DNA of 25,731 bases. Source: CAZDSS01 sp964508185. Lineage in GTDB: Bacteria; Pseudomonadota; Alphaproteobacteria; Sphingomonadales; Govanellaceae. The DNA is taken from the NCBI GenBank assembly GCA_964508185.1, contig CAZDSS010000031.1, forward strand, positions 1 through 25,731, given 5' to 3'. The position numbers and the translations under genes were made by a program. Numbering within the stretch: position 1 is the stretch's first letter; every line of letters starts with the position of its first letter. Of the stretch, positions 1 to 7,905 are shown in pieces. The notes below the pieces were generated by a model. That model was not told the origin of the DNA and ran no database searches. It saw only the letters and a program-made list of their open reading frames with translations.

Positions 1-2697
1 GTGCTTGCGGTCTGGCTCCTGCCGGCGGCGCTGTCGCCCGCTCTGGCCGCGCAGCCGTTCGAGGAGCATGTGTCCTTCGGTGCATTGGGCGGCGTCGGCC
101 TCGTCCATATGGGCAATGCGCGCTTCATGGGCGACGGCGAGGTGGCGGTCGGCGCCCATTTCGCCGATCCCCTGGGCAGCGCCTTCCTCACCTTTCAGGC
201 CACACCCTGGCTCGAGCTCAATGTCCGCTACAGCCAGTCCTTCGATCTTGCGGACGATCTCGACCGCGCGCTTGATCTCAAGATCCGTCTCCTGCGGGAA
301 AGCGACTGGTTCCCGGCGGTGGCCGTCGGCCTGCGCGACGCCCTCGGAAAAGGGCCCTGGTCCGGCGAATATCTGGCGCTGTCCAAGCGCATCGGCCCCC
401 TCGACATAACCCTTGGCGCCGGCTGGGGGGGCTATGCCGCGCGGAACGCCGTCGGCAATCCCCTGGCCGAGATTTCCGGCCGCTTCGACGAGCGGCGAGC
501 TGGGCGCTCCGGCGTGCCCGCCTTCCGCAATTTCTTCCGTGGCGAGGACATAGGTTTCTTCGCCGGCATCGAATACATGACGCCCATCCGCGGCCTCAGC
601 CTCAAGGCCGAATACGACAGCTCAGACATGCGCGGGGTCACGCTGGATCCCGCCGCGGACAAGCACCGCCCCTACAATCTCGGGCTCGACTACCGGCCCT
701 TGCCGTGGCTGCATCTGAGCCTCGGCTATGCGCGGGGCGATACCCTGCAGGCGGGGCTCGCGTTCCGCCTCAATCCCGGGATCTTCACCGGGCCGGACAA
801 GAGCCGCGATCCCGCGCCCCTTGCCGTGGCGGAGCCGCAGCCGCGCCGGATGGAGCCGAAGACGCCGCGCTTCGAGGTGCCGCCGCAGGTGCCGCCGCCG
901 GCCCCGTCGGCGCTCCGGCCCATGGAGGACGTGCTGACAAGGGTGTCGCGCGCCCTCGTCATGGCGGGGATCGAACGCCCCCTGTTCGAGATCACCGGCG
1001 AGAGGGAGGCGGAGCTCACGGCCGATTTCGCGCCGGCGTCCGCCCCCCGGGAAAGCCTCCGCGCCGCCTATATCGTCTTCGCCAACCTGCCTGCGCGCTT
1101 CGACCGCCTCGTGCTGCGGAACCGCGTCGGCGAGGCGGTGGGCGAGGAAGGTCAGGTCTTCACGCGCAAGCGGGTCGCCGATTTCGCGCGCGCCGATGCG
1201 GCGTTCGATGCCTTGATCGCCGCGGGCGGCGTCGGCGCGGTGACGCTCGAGGGGCCGTCCCTCAAGGTGGCGTTCAACAGCAGGGCGGGGGAGGAGACGC
1301 AGGTCGCCGCCGCCGTGGCGCAGCTCGCGCCGATGGAGCCCGAGGACGTGGAGCCCGTCGCCGACGCCCCGGTCGAGGAGGACGCGCCGCCGCCGCACGA
1401 GCGGCCGTTCGAGACCGGCCGGCGCTACATGCCGCTCTTCGGCTATGTGGAATGGAGCGGGGCGGCGGAACCGGGTGCGGCTGCGTCCGCAGGCGACATC
1501 GAACCCCTTGCGCAGGCCCTCGAGGATGCGGTCTTCGCCCGCGCCCGGGCGGAAGGGATCACGCCGCTTCGCGCGGGCCGGCGCGGCAATGTGGCCTTCC
1601 TTGCCATCGAGAACGACCGCTTCCGCCATCCCGCGACCGCCATCGGCCGTGCGGCGCGGGCGCTCGACCCCATGGATGCCGCATGGGTCGAGATTGCAAC
1701 GCTTGCGGACGGGGCGGAGATCAGCCGCGTGCGCTTCCTCAAGGACGAGTTCGCCCGGGCCGCCCATGCTGCCGGAAGCCCCGAGGAAGTGTGGATTCAT
1801 GCGGCGGTGGAGCGGAGCCCGTCCGACTGGTCGGCGGAGAGCCTGAACGCGCAAACCTTCACCTGGGCGGTCTATCCGGAGCTCATGCAGCATTTCGGCA
1901 ACGGCCGGGAGGACGGCTACCGCGCCGGGCTCTATGCCACGGCCTCCGCCAAAGCGCGCGTCCTCGACGGCCTTACCTTCGAGATCGCGGGCAGCCGCGA
2001 GATCCTGGGCAATCTCGACAGGATCGCCGCCCCTGCCGGACCCGCGCCCCATGTGCGGAGCGACATCGCCCGCTATGCGGACGAGGGCAAATGGGCGATC
2101 ACCACGGCGCGGGCGGACTATACCCTGCGGCCCTTCGCCAACCTCTATCTCCGGGCGTCCGCCGGGATCTTCGAGCGCATGTATGGCGGCGCCGGGATCG
2201 AGGCGCTGGTGGCGCCGCAGGATTCGCGCCTTGCCTTCGGCATCGACGTCAACTGGGTGAAGCAGCGCGATTTCGATCAGCTTCTGGATTTCCGCGACCA
2301 TTCCACCTGGACGGGGCATCTGAGGCTCCATCACCTGTCGCGCCGCCACGGCATCCATACGGTCATTCATGCCGGGCGCTATCTCGCCGGGGATTGGGGC
2401 GCGACCATTGACGTGTCGCGGGAATTCGAGAACGGCGTGCGCATCGGCGGCTGGTTCACGGTGACCGATTACGGCCGCAGCGCCTTCGGCGCCGACAGCT
2501 ACGCCAAGGGACTATATCTTGCGATCCCCTTCGATCTCGGCCTGCCGTGGTCGAGCCGGCGGGATCTGCCCGTGGAGCTCCGCGTTCTCAACCGCGACGG
2601 CGGGCAGATGCTGCACAAGGGGGCGGGGCTGTATGACGCCGTATCGCCGGGATCCCTGCGCGCCGTGGAGCGTTCATGGCGACACCTTCTGAAGTGA
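1..2697 (+). CDS. YjbH-like exopolysaccharide/outer-membrane beta-barrel protein (5' end may lie before the window)
   Basis: About 898 residues are readable from a GTG at base 1. The first 16 residues (MLAVWLLPAALSPALA) look like the hydrophobic and cleavage part of a signal peptide, so either this GTG or a codon just upstream is the start. The mature part resembles the YjbH family (old DUF940), outer-membrane proteins coded with exopolysaccharide genes. It has many short alternating strands ending in aromatic residues, such as LELNVRYSQSF and LGLDYRPLPWLHLSLGYARG. A proline-rich linker near residues 276-305 and an acidic, proline-rich linker near 440-465 divide it into an N-terminal barrel-like part, a middle domain and a C-terminal barrel-like part. 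The family role in polysaccharide export or modification is known only loosely. The next gene makes an acidic nucleotide sugar, which supports a polysaccharide role. Family confidence is good; precise function is unknown. Confidence 0.8.
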   Translation: MLAVWLLPAALSPALAAQPFEEHVSFGALGGVGLVHMGNARFMGDGEVAVGAHFADPLGSAFLTFQATPWLELNVRYSQSFDLADDLDRALDLKIRLLRESDWFPAVAVGLRDALGKGPWSGEYLALSKRIGPLDITLGAGWGGYAARNAVGNPLAEISGRFDERRAGRSGVPAFRNFFRGEDIGFFAGIEYMTPIRGLSLKAEYDSSDMRGVTLDPAADKHRPYNLGLDYRPLPWLHLSLGYARGDTLQAGLAFRLNPGIFTGPDKSRDPAPLAVAEPQPRRMEPKTPRFEVPPQVPPPAPSALRPMEDVLTRVSRALVMAGIERPLFEITGEREAELTADFAPASAPRESLRAAYIVFANLPARFDRLVLRNRVGEAVGEEGQVFTRKRVADFARADAAFDALIAAGGVGAVTLEGPSLKVAFNSRAGEETQVAAAVAQLAPMEPEDVEPVADAPVEEDAPPPHERPFETGRRYMPLFGYVEWSGAAEPGAAASAGDIEPLAQALEDAVFARARAEGITPLRAGRRGNVAFLAIENDRFRHPATAIGRAARALDPMDAAWVEIATLADGAEISRVRFLKDEFARAAHAAGSPEEVWIHAAVERSPSDWSAESLNAQTFTWAVYPELMQHFGNGREDGYRAGLYATASAKARVLDGLTFEIAGSREILGNLDRIAAPAGPAPHVRSDIARYADEGKWAITTARADYTLRPFANLYLRASAGIFERMYGGAGIEALVAPQDSRLAFGIDVNWVKQRDFDQLLDFRDHSTWTGHLRLHHLSRRHGIHTVIHAGRYLAGDWGATIDVSREFENGVRIGGWFTVTDYGRSAFGADSYAKGLYLAIPFDLGLPWSSRRDLPVELRVLNRDGGQMLHKGAGLYDAVSPGSLRAVERSWRHLLK

Positions 2698-2730
2698 GCC
2701 CTTGGTGGGAACTGTTAAGATATTCGCCCC

Positions 2731-2736
2731 TATAAT
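2731..2736 (+). promoter_or_regulatory. Perfect TATAAT -10 candidate upstream of the nucleotide-sugar dehydrogenase
   Basis: An exact TATAAT sits 86 bases before the ATG at 2822, in an AT-rich island (about 2710-2745) that stands out in GC-rich DNA. No good TTGACA-like -35 lies 16-18 bases upstream, so this may be a weak or activated promoter. The gap 2698-2821 holds no gene. Confidence 0.3.
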
Positions 2737-2821
2737 CTTTTGATTTCGCCTGGACGGGTTACTATGCTACGGCCGCCGGTCGGGCGCTCTCGAAAGTCAT
2801 ACAACCGCAATTGGACAATCC

Positions 2822-4129
2822 ATGACAGCAGACAAGCTTTCTCCCAGCAGCCGTGTTGCAGTGGTCGGTCTCGGATATGTGGGCCTGCCCCTCGCGGTGG
2901 CATTGGCGAAGCATTTCGATACCACCGGCTTCGACATCAATGCGGCCCGCGTCGCGGAACTGATGGAGGGCCACGACCGCACGGGCGAGGTTGAGCCCCA
3001 CCGCCTGCGCGCGAGCAGCCTGAAGGTGACGAGCGATCCCGAGGCGATCCGCGGCTCGGCGATCTTCATCGTCACGGTGCCGACGCCGGTCGACGAGAAC
3101 AACAAGCCCGACCTCCGCCCCGTCCGCGCGGCCTGCACCACCGTCGCCCCGCTCATGGAGAAGGGCGCGATCGTGGTGTTCGAAAGCACCGTCTACCCGG
3201 GCGTCACGGAAGAGATCTGCGGTCCCATGCTGGAGAAGCTTTCGGGCCTCAAATGCGGCAAGGAGTTCTTCCTCGGCTATTCGCCCGAGCGCATCAATCC
3301 CGGCGACCGCGAGCATACGGTGGATCGCATCACCAAGGTGATCTCCGGCCAGAACCCGGAGGTGGTGGAGATCCTCGCCCAGCTCTATGGCGCCGTCACC
3401 ACGGGCGGCGTGTTCCGCGCGACCTCGATCCGCGCGGCGGAGGCCGCCAAGGTGATCGAGAACGCCCAGCGCGACATCAACATCGCCTTCATCAACGAAG
3501 TGACCATGATCTTCCAGAAGCTGGGGCTGTCGGTCTATGACGTGCTCGATGCCGCGGCGACCAAGTGGAACTTCCTCAACTTCAAGCCGGGGCTCGTGGG
3601 CGGCCACTGCATCGGCGTCGACCCGTTCTATCTCGCCGAGCGGGCGCGGCAGATCAATCATGAGCCGACGATCATCCTCGCCGGGCGCAAGATCAACGAC
3701 GGCATGGGCGACTTCATCGCCGAGCGCGTGACGGCGCAGCTTTCGGGCGGCGGGCGGATGCTGGTCCTGGGCCTCACCTTCAAGGAAAACGTGCCGGACC
3801 TCCGCAACTCCAAGGTGATCGACGTGATCCAGGGGCTGGAGCGGCGCGGCTTCCGGGTGGATGTGCACGACCCGCTGGCGGATGTGGCGGAGGCCGAGCA
3901 TGAATACGGCGTCGTGCTCAAGACCGGGCCTCTGGGCGAGGTGGTCGCGGCGGCGAAAGAGGACGGCGGCTATGACGGCGTCGTCGCCGCCGTGCCGCAT
4001 GAACAATATGCGGCGCTCACCCCGACCGAGATCGCGGGGCTCGTGAAGCCCGGCGGCCTCGTCGCCGACATCAAGGGCATGTGGCGGAATCTGGAGCTGC
4101 CGTCCTCCGTTCGCCGCTGGACGCTCTGA
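2822..4129 (+). CDS. Nucleotide-sugar dehydrogenase (UDP-GlcNAc/GalNAc 6-dehydrogenase, TviB/WbpA type)
   Basis: This cytosolic NAD-dependent enzyme oxidises the C6 hydroxyl of a UDP-N-acetylhexosamine to a uronic acid for surface polysaccharide. All three domains are present in 435 residues. The N-terminal Rossmann fold has GLGYVGLPLA at 16-25. The central part has PTPVDENNKPDL near 85-96, ESTVYPGVTEE near 121-131 and YSPERINPGD near 152-161. The catalytic Cys263 sits in VGGHCIGVDPFYL. The C-terminal UDP-binding domain has FKENVPDLRNSK near 319-330. The PTPVDENNKP pattern and the FKENVPDLRNSK motif favour the TviB/WbpA/WbpO branch over plain UDP-glucose dehydrogenase, but the exact sugar cannot be read from sequence. 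The ATG at 2822 has only a weak ribosome site. It follows the YjbH-like gene by 124 bases, and its last 59 bases overlap the convergent gene at 4071-4583. Confidence 0.93.
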   Translation: MTADKLSPSSRVAVVGLGYVGLPLAVALAKHFDTTGFDINAARVAELMEGHDRTGEVEPHRLRASSLKVTSDPEAIRGSAIFIVTVPTPVDENNKPDLRPVRAACTTVAPLMEKGAIVVFESTVYPGVTEEICGPMLEKLSGLKCGKEFFLGYSPERINPGDREHTVDRITKVISGQNPEVVEILAQLYGAVTTGGVFRATSIRAAEAAKVIENAQRDINIAFINEVTMIFQKLGLSVYDVLDAAATKWNFLNFKPGLVGGHCIGVDPFYLAERARQINHEPTIILAGRKINDGMGDFIAERVTAQLSGGGRMLVLGLTFKENVPDLRNSKVIDVIQGLERRGFRVDVHDPLADVAEAEHEYGVVLKTGPLGEVVAAAKEDGGYDGVVAAVPHEQYAALTPTEIAGLVKPGGLVADIKGMWRNLELPSSVRRWTL

Positions 4130-4583
4130 GCACGCCGAGGGTAAGCAGCGCGCGCCAGAGCGGGGTCACGTCCCCGCATCCCAGAAGCCAGGTGAGATGG
4201 GCGCGAAGCCGAACGCGATCGGCTTCCGCCGCCGCGGCGATCGCCGCAAGCAGCGTGCATTCGTCCGCCGTATGGACGGGCAGGCCCGGAAGGCCCAGCC
4301 TCAGCCGCCGCCGCCCGTGTCGGGCGAGGCCGAGGATCAGGTCATGAAGGGCGGCGCGGAGATCCTCCGCATCCGCGCCATAGACCCGGCGCAGCTCGTA
4401 ATCGATGATCGGGCACCAGATCTCGCCCACCGCCACGCGCCGCAGCGCCCAGATGATGATCTCGCCCCGCTCGTCCGCCGGTGCGGCTTCCGCAGGCGTG
4501 GAGGAAGGCGGAGCCTGCCGCTTCATGGCGCCGAGCGACTCGCGCGGCAGCGGCGGAAGGCTGGGGAGGGCGATCACGGCCAT
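4071..4583 (-). CDS. Small uncharacterised protein, resembling DUF6628-type proteins, with a Fur-box-like promoter
   Basis: This gives 170 residues from the ATG at 4583, which has a GGAGA ribosome site 6 bases upstream. An in-frame ATG further out at 4664 has no such site and would place the start before the promoter. The N-terminus MAVIALPSLPPLPRESLG is proline-rich and is followed by a polar linker. A helical segment (GEIIIWALRRVAVGEIWCP) then leads to an arginine-rich part (LARHGRRRLRLGLPGLP) and an alanine/leucine-rich C-terminal half. No membrane span or catalytic motif is evident. The layout reminds me of DUF6628 proteins of sphingomonads, a weak recollection that a profile search would settle. 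It is the only coding candidate in the 587-base stretch between the neighbouring genes. Its last 59 bases are antisense to the end of the dehydrogenase gene. Function unknown; iron regulation is inferred from the upstream palindrome. Confidence 0.65.
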   Translation of the reverse strand: MAVIALPSLPPLPRESLGAMKRQAPPSSTPAEAAPADERGEIIIWALRRVAVGEIWCPIIDYELRRVYGADAEDLRAALHDLILGLARHGRRRLRLGLPGLPVHTADECTLLAAIAAAAEADRVRLRAHLTWLLGCGDVTPLWRALLTLGVLRASSGERRTAAPDSATCP

Positions 4584-4606
4584 GTTCGGTCTCCGATATG
4601 TGCTAT

Positions 4607-4621
4607 TGAGAATTATTATCA
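4607..4621 (-). promoter_or_regulatory. Fur-box-like palindrome upstream of the small unknown gene
   Basis: On the minus strand the site reads TGATAATAATTCTCA. It matches the inverted-heptamer Fur model TGATAAT-N-ATTATCA at 13 of 14 defined positions. It ends 24 bases before the ATG at 4583 and covers the probable -10 AATAAT (4612-4617), so a bound repressor would block RNA polymerase. The AT-rich island is conspicuous in GC-rich DNA. The palindrome would also sit about 160 bases upstream of the methyltransferase gene on the other strand, but no plus-strand promoter is obvious there. Confidence 0.65.
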
Positions 4622-4640
4622 AAATGGCGCAAGGGCGCAA
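4612..4640 (-). promoter_or_regulatory. Probable promoter of the small unknown gene
   Basis: On the minus strand, TTGCGC (4640 to 4635) is followed after 17 bases by AATAAT (4617 to 4612), five of six matches to TATAAT. Transcription would start near 4605 and give a leader of about 20 bases containing the GGAGA ribosome site. The -10 lies inside the Fur-like palindrome. Confidence 0.4.
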
Positions 4641-4778
4641 GCCCTGAATGGGCGGATGAGGCACGCCAAACCTGTCCGCCGCCTGAGGGGCGGGCCGTGA
4701 TGCCCGAAGCCGGCATTGCCACGGAACGGAAACTTGCCCATAAACGGCACAACATACCGATCATCGGAAGAAGACCCC

Positions 4779-6083
4779 ATGGACCAGAATCCCGATCAAT
4801 TCCCGGTCATTTCCATCGAGGCGCGGGCGGCGCGCCGGGTGCGCACGGGGCATCCCTGGGTCTTTTCCAACGAATTCGCCATGACGCCGGAGCTCAAGGC
4901 CCTCGTTCCCGGCAGCATCGTGCGGGTCAAGGGGCCGGAGGGGCATGATCTCGGCCTTTTCATGTTCAATCCGCGCACCCTCATTGCGGCGCGGCGGCTC
5001 ACCCGCGATGTGAAGGCGCGGATCGATGCGGATTTCCTCGGCGACCGGCTGGAGCTTGCGCGGACGCGGCGCGACCGGCTGTTCGCGCGGCCCTTCTATC
5101 GCTTCGTCCATGCGGAGGCGGACGGCTTCCCCGGCCTCGTCATCGACCGCTCCGGTGACACCCTGGTCGTTCAGGTGAACAGCGCCGGGTTCGAGCGGCT
5201 GACGGACTCACTGATCGCTGCCCTCGACAAGGTGCTGGCGCCCGCGCGGATCATCCTCAAGAACGACAGCCCGGCGCGCGAGCTGGAAGGGCTCACGACT
5301 TCGGTGGAGCTCGTCCGCGGCGCGAACGACGGGCCGATCGCCGTCGAGGAAAACGGCATCACCTATTTCTGCGACCCGCTCAACGGGCAGAAGACCGGCT
5401 GGTTCTACGACCATCGCGACAACCGCGCCTTCATCGCGGGCCTCGCAGCCGGCGCGCGGGTCGTGGATTTCTACAGCTATGCGGGGGCCTTCGCGCTCGC
5501 CTGCGCCAGGGCGGGGGCGGCGGAGGTCGTCGCCGTCGACCGCTCCGAAGGCGCACTTCAGCTTGCGGCGAAAGCGGCGGCCCATAACGGTCTCGAAACT
5601 CACCTGCAGTTTCGCCGCGCCGACGCCTTCGCCGAGATGGAGCGCATGGGCCGCGAGGGCGAGCGTTTCGACATCGTGATCGCCGACCCGCCCGCCTTCG
5701 TCAAATCGAAGAAGCATCTGAAATCGGGCGCGCAGGGCTACCGCAAGATGACGCGCCTTGCGGCCGCCCTCGTGAAGCCCGGCGGCTATCTGCTGGTCGC
5801 GTCCTGCAGCCACCACATGACGCCCGATCTCTTTGCGGCGGAGGTGCGGCAGGGCCTGGCGGACGCGCGGCGGGAAGGCGCGATCGAGCAGCGTCAGCAT
5901 GAAGCCACGGAAAGCGATCATTCGCATGTCCGGCGCCGGGCCCGATCATCCCGTGCATCCGTTCCTGCCCGAATCCGCCTATCTCAAGGCGCAGGTCATC
6001 GCTCTCTGACACCTCAGAAGAAGGTCACGTCCAATGTCCCACGCCCTGCCGATCCGCGTCCTCTCCGCGAAAGACATCCATGA
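4779..6083 (+). CDS. RlmI-like class I SAM-dependent rRNA methyltransferase, C-terminus frameshifted
   Basis: This is a homologue of RlmI/YccW-type 23S rRNA cytosine-5 methyltransferases. An N-terminal PUA-like domain starts with ISIEARAARRVRTGHPWVFSNEF. The Rossmann methyltransferase domain follows with VVDFYSYAGAFALACARAGA, a D-P-P motif in FDIVIADPPAFVKSKK, and the catalytic-loop cysteine in LLVASCSHHM. The ATG at 4779 is preferred because GGAAGAAG lies just upstream and family members start near here; an in-frame ATG at 4716 is also open. Up to ADARREG the protein is normal. The frame then reads 67 unrelated residues to a stop at 6083, running 50 bases into the next gene. The expected ending (SGAGPDHPVHPFLPESAYLK, then AQVIAL) is still present in the +1 frame and stops at 6009. 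A 34-base insertion at 5880-5913 causes this. The core enzyme may survive, but the conserved last strand is lost. Confidence 0.88.
   Translation: MDQNPDQFPVISIEARAARRVRTGHPWVFSNEFAMTPELKALVPGSIVRVKGPEGHDLGLFMFNPRTLIAARRLTRDVKARIDADFLGDRLELARTRRDRLFARPFYRFVHAEADGFPGLVIDRSGDTLVVQVNSAGFERLTDSLIAALDKVLAPARIILKNDSPARELEGLTTSVELVRGANDGPIAVEENGITYFCDPLNGQKTGWFYDHRDNRAFIAGLAAGARVVDFYSYAGAFALACARAGAAEVVAVDRSEGALQLAAKAAAHNGLETHLQFRRADAFAEMERMGREGERFDIVIADPPAFVKSKKHLKSGAQGYRKMTRLAAALVKPGGYLLVASCSHHMTPDLFAAEVRQGLADARREGAIEQRQHEATESDHSHVRRRARSSRASVPARIRLSQGAGHRSLTPQKKVTSNVPRPADPRPLRERHP
5880..5919. repeat. 34-base insertion bounded by GCGATC direct repeats, breaking the methyltransferase frame
   Basis: GCGATC occurs at 5880-5885 and again at 5914-5919, with 28 bases between. 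Collapsing one repeat plus the 28 bases removes 34 bases and restores an uninterrupted family-like ending: EGAIIRMSGAGPDHPVHP, continuing to the stop at 6007-6009. Because 34 is not a multiple of 3, the present sequence is frameshifted. The short flanking repeats suggest slippage, end-joining or template switching. By eye I find no donor copy elsewhere in the window. Confidence 0.75.
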
Positions 6084-7023
6084 TCTCCTGACCTATGACC
6101 GCTGCATCGCCGCGGTGGAGCAGGCCATGAGCGAGACGAGCGCGGGGCGCGTCACCCTGCCGCTCCGCCAGGTCATGCCGGTGCCGGGGGACAGGGGCCG
6201 CCTCGGCATGATGCCGGGGGCCTTCGCCGCGGATTCAAGCTTCGGCATCAAGCTCATCAGCCTTTATCCCGACAACCCCGCCTTCGGGCTGTCGAGCCAT
6301 CTGGGGCTCTATCTGCTGTTCGAGGCGGAGCACGGGCGGCCGCGCGCGATCCTTGAAGCGGGGGCGCTCACCGCGATCCGCACCGCTTCCGCCTCCGCCG
6401 TCGCGACCCGCCATCTCGCCCGACGCGACGCGCGGCGGCTTGCCATCATCGGCACGGGGGAGGAGGCCGAGACCCATCTCGCCGCGATCCCCCGGGTGCG
6501 CGACATCGCGGAGGTGGTGGTCTGGGGCCGGAGCGCGGACAAGGCCGCGGCCTTCGTCGCGCGGCACAGGGACCGCATCAATATCCGCGCCGCAGCGAGC
6601 CTCGAGGAGGCGGTGCGGGGCGCCGACATCGTCTGCACCGTGACGGCAGCGCGCACGCCCATCCTGTTCGGCGCCATGCTGGAGCCCGGGCAGCATGTGA
6701 ACCTCGTCGGCGCGTCCACGGCGGCGACCGCAGAAGCGGACGGCGAGGTGGTGCGGCGGTCGCGCTTCTTCGTCGATTCCCGGCAGAGCGCCATGGCGGA
6801 AGCCGGGGAGCTCCTTGCGGCGATCCGCGACGGGATCGTGGATGAAAGCCATATCCAGGCCGAGATCGGCGAGGTGATTTCGGGCGCCCGCCCCGGACGG
6901 CGGGGGGACGACGAGAACACCGTCTACAAGTCGCTCGGCATCGCGCCGCAGGATCTCGCCGCCGCCGGGGAAGTGCTGCGCCGCGCCGAGGCCGAGGGCC
7001 GCGGCCAGATGGTGGAGATCTGA
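6034..7023 (+). CDS. Ornithine cyclodeaminase / mu-crystallin family NAD(P)-dependent enzyme
   Basis: The 329 residues match the family throughout. Arg45 sits in TLPLRQVMP, Lys73 in FGIKLISLYP and the conserved arginines in GALTAIRTASASAVATRHLA. A Rossmann nucleotide-binding site IIGTGEEAETHLA lies near 137-149, and EIGEVISGARPGR is near the C-terminus. Members include ornithine cyclodeaminases, alanine dehydrogenases and ketimine or pyrroline/piperideine-2-carboxylate reductases. The aspartate required for ornithine deamination normally lies in a GGDCPGKTEL-type motif. Here the segment reads VNLVGASTAATAEAD (near 220-234), so a reductase or dehydrogenase is likelier than a true cyclodeaminase. 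It begins 25 bases after the original stop of the methyltransferase gene (6009) and is followed after 3 bases by the hydrolase gene, so those two are probably cotranscribed. Substrate is not determined. Confidence 0.88.
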   Translation: MSHALPIRVLSAKDIHDLLTYDRCIAAVEQAMSETSAGRVTLPLRQVMPVPGDRGRLGMMPGAFAADSSFGIKLISLYPDNPAFGLSSHLGLYLLFEAEHGRPRAILEAGALTAIRTASASAVATRHLARRDARRLAIIGTGEEAETHLAAIPRVRDIAEVVVWGRSADKAAAFVARHRDRINIRAAASLEEAVRGADIVCTVTAARTPILFGAMLEPGQHVNLVGASTAATAEADGEVVRRSRFFVDSRQSAMAEAGELLAAIRDGIVDESHIQAEIGEVISGARPGRRGDDENTVYKSLGIAPQDLAAAGEVLRRAEAEGRGQMVEI

Positions 7024-7026
7024 GCC

Positions 7027-7899
7027 ATGCGCGCCGACGAATTCCGCGAGATCCGCTACCGGTCGCCGGACGGCCTCATCCTTTACGCCCGCGATTATCC
7101 AGGGCCGAAGGACGGGACGCGCACGCCCCTTCTCTGCATGCCGGGGCTCACCCGCAACTCGCGCGATTTCGCCGCCTTCGCCGCGCGGTTGTCGGCGACG
7201 CGCCGGGTGATCGCCGCGGACCAGCGGGGCAGGGGCTTCTCCCAATGGGATCCGGAGCCCGAAAACTACCAGCCGGCGATCTATGCCCGCGACATGATCG
7301 CGCTCCTCGACCATCTCGATATCCAGCGGGCGGTGCTGGTGGGCACGTCCCTCGGCGGGATCATGGCGACCCTCATCTGCGCCACCGCGCCCGAGCGGGT
7401 TGCGGGCGTCGTCATCAACGACGTAGGGCCTGAACTGGACCCGCGCGGGCTCGCCCGCATCGCAAGCTATGTGGGAACGGGCGCGCCGGTCGCCCCGTGG
7501 GAGGCCGCGGAAGCGGAGACGCGGCGGCTCAACGCCCATGTCTTCCCCGACTACACGGACGCGGACTGGGCGGCCTTCGCCCGCGTGCTCTTTCGCGAGG
7601 ATGCGGCGGGCGTTCCCGTCCCCGATTACGATCCGGCGATCGCACAGGCCTTTGCGGGCGCGGCCGCCGCGCCCGATCTCTGGCCCTTCTTCCTGAAGCT
7701 TGGCGACTTTCCGACCCTCGCGCTTCGCGGCGCGTTGTCGGACCTGTTATCGCCCGAAACCTTCGCCGCCATGGGCGCGCGCATCCCCGGGATCAGGCTT
7801 GCGGAGGTGCCCGACCGCGGCCATGCGCCGGACCTCACCGAGCCCGCAGCACAGGCCGCCATCGCCGCCTTTCTCGATGATCTCGACCGCCACGGGTGA
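7027..7899 (+). CDS. Alpha/beta-fold hydrolase
   Basis: This 290-residue cytosolic hydrolase has a clear catalytic triad: Ser108 in the nucleophile elbow GTSLGG, Asp239 in LRGALSDLLSPE and His266 in PDRGHAPDL. The oxyanion-hole strand LLCMPGLTRNSRDF and the segment VIAADQRGRGFS are standard for the epoxide-hydrolase/haloperoxidase-like branch. There is no signal peptide or membrane segment. It starts 3 bases after the stop of the ornithine-cyclodeaminase-family gene and ends just before the dadA promoter. Its genetic partner suggests an ester, lactone or amide from amino-acid metabolism, but that is inference; the family covers too many substrates to name one. Confidence 0.9.
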   Translation: MRADEFREIRYRSPDGLILYARDYPGPKDGTRTPLLCMPGLTRNSRDFAAFAARLSATRRVIAADQRGRGFSQWDPEPENYQPAIYARDMIALLDHLDIQRAVLVGTSLGGIMATLICATAPERVAGVVINDVGPELDPRGLARIASYVGTGAPVAPWEAAEAETRRLNAHVFPDYTDADWAAFARVLFREDAAGVPVPDYDPAIAQAFAGAAAAPDLWPFFLKLGDFPTLALRGALSDLLSPETFAAMGARIPGIRLAEVPDRGHAPDLTEPAAQAAIAAFLDDLDRHG

Positions 7900-7905
7900 T
7901 TGCGG

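Noticed and set aside
622..2370. A 582-codon open frame on the minus strand opposite the YjbH-like gene
   Set aside because: It is rich in Arg/His/Gly/Pro with no domain, as expected for the antisense of a high-GC gene. The plus-strand reading has a signal peptide and family resemblance.
2762..4006. A 414-codon minus-strand frame opposite the nucleotide-sugar dehydrogenase
   Set aside because: The plus strand encodes a complete, motif-rich enzyme; the antisense frame has low-complexity composition and no ribosome site.
4584..4664. N-terminal extension of the small minus-strand gene to an ATG at 4664
   Set aside because: It would place translation start upstream of the probable promoter and Fur-like site. 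The ATG at 4583 has a proper GGAGA.
4197..4700. A 167-codon plus-strand frame between the dehydrogenase and methyltransferase genes
   Set aside because: It is Arg/Pro-rich without a ribosome site and lies opposite the better-supported minus-strand gene.
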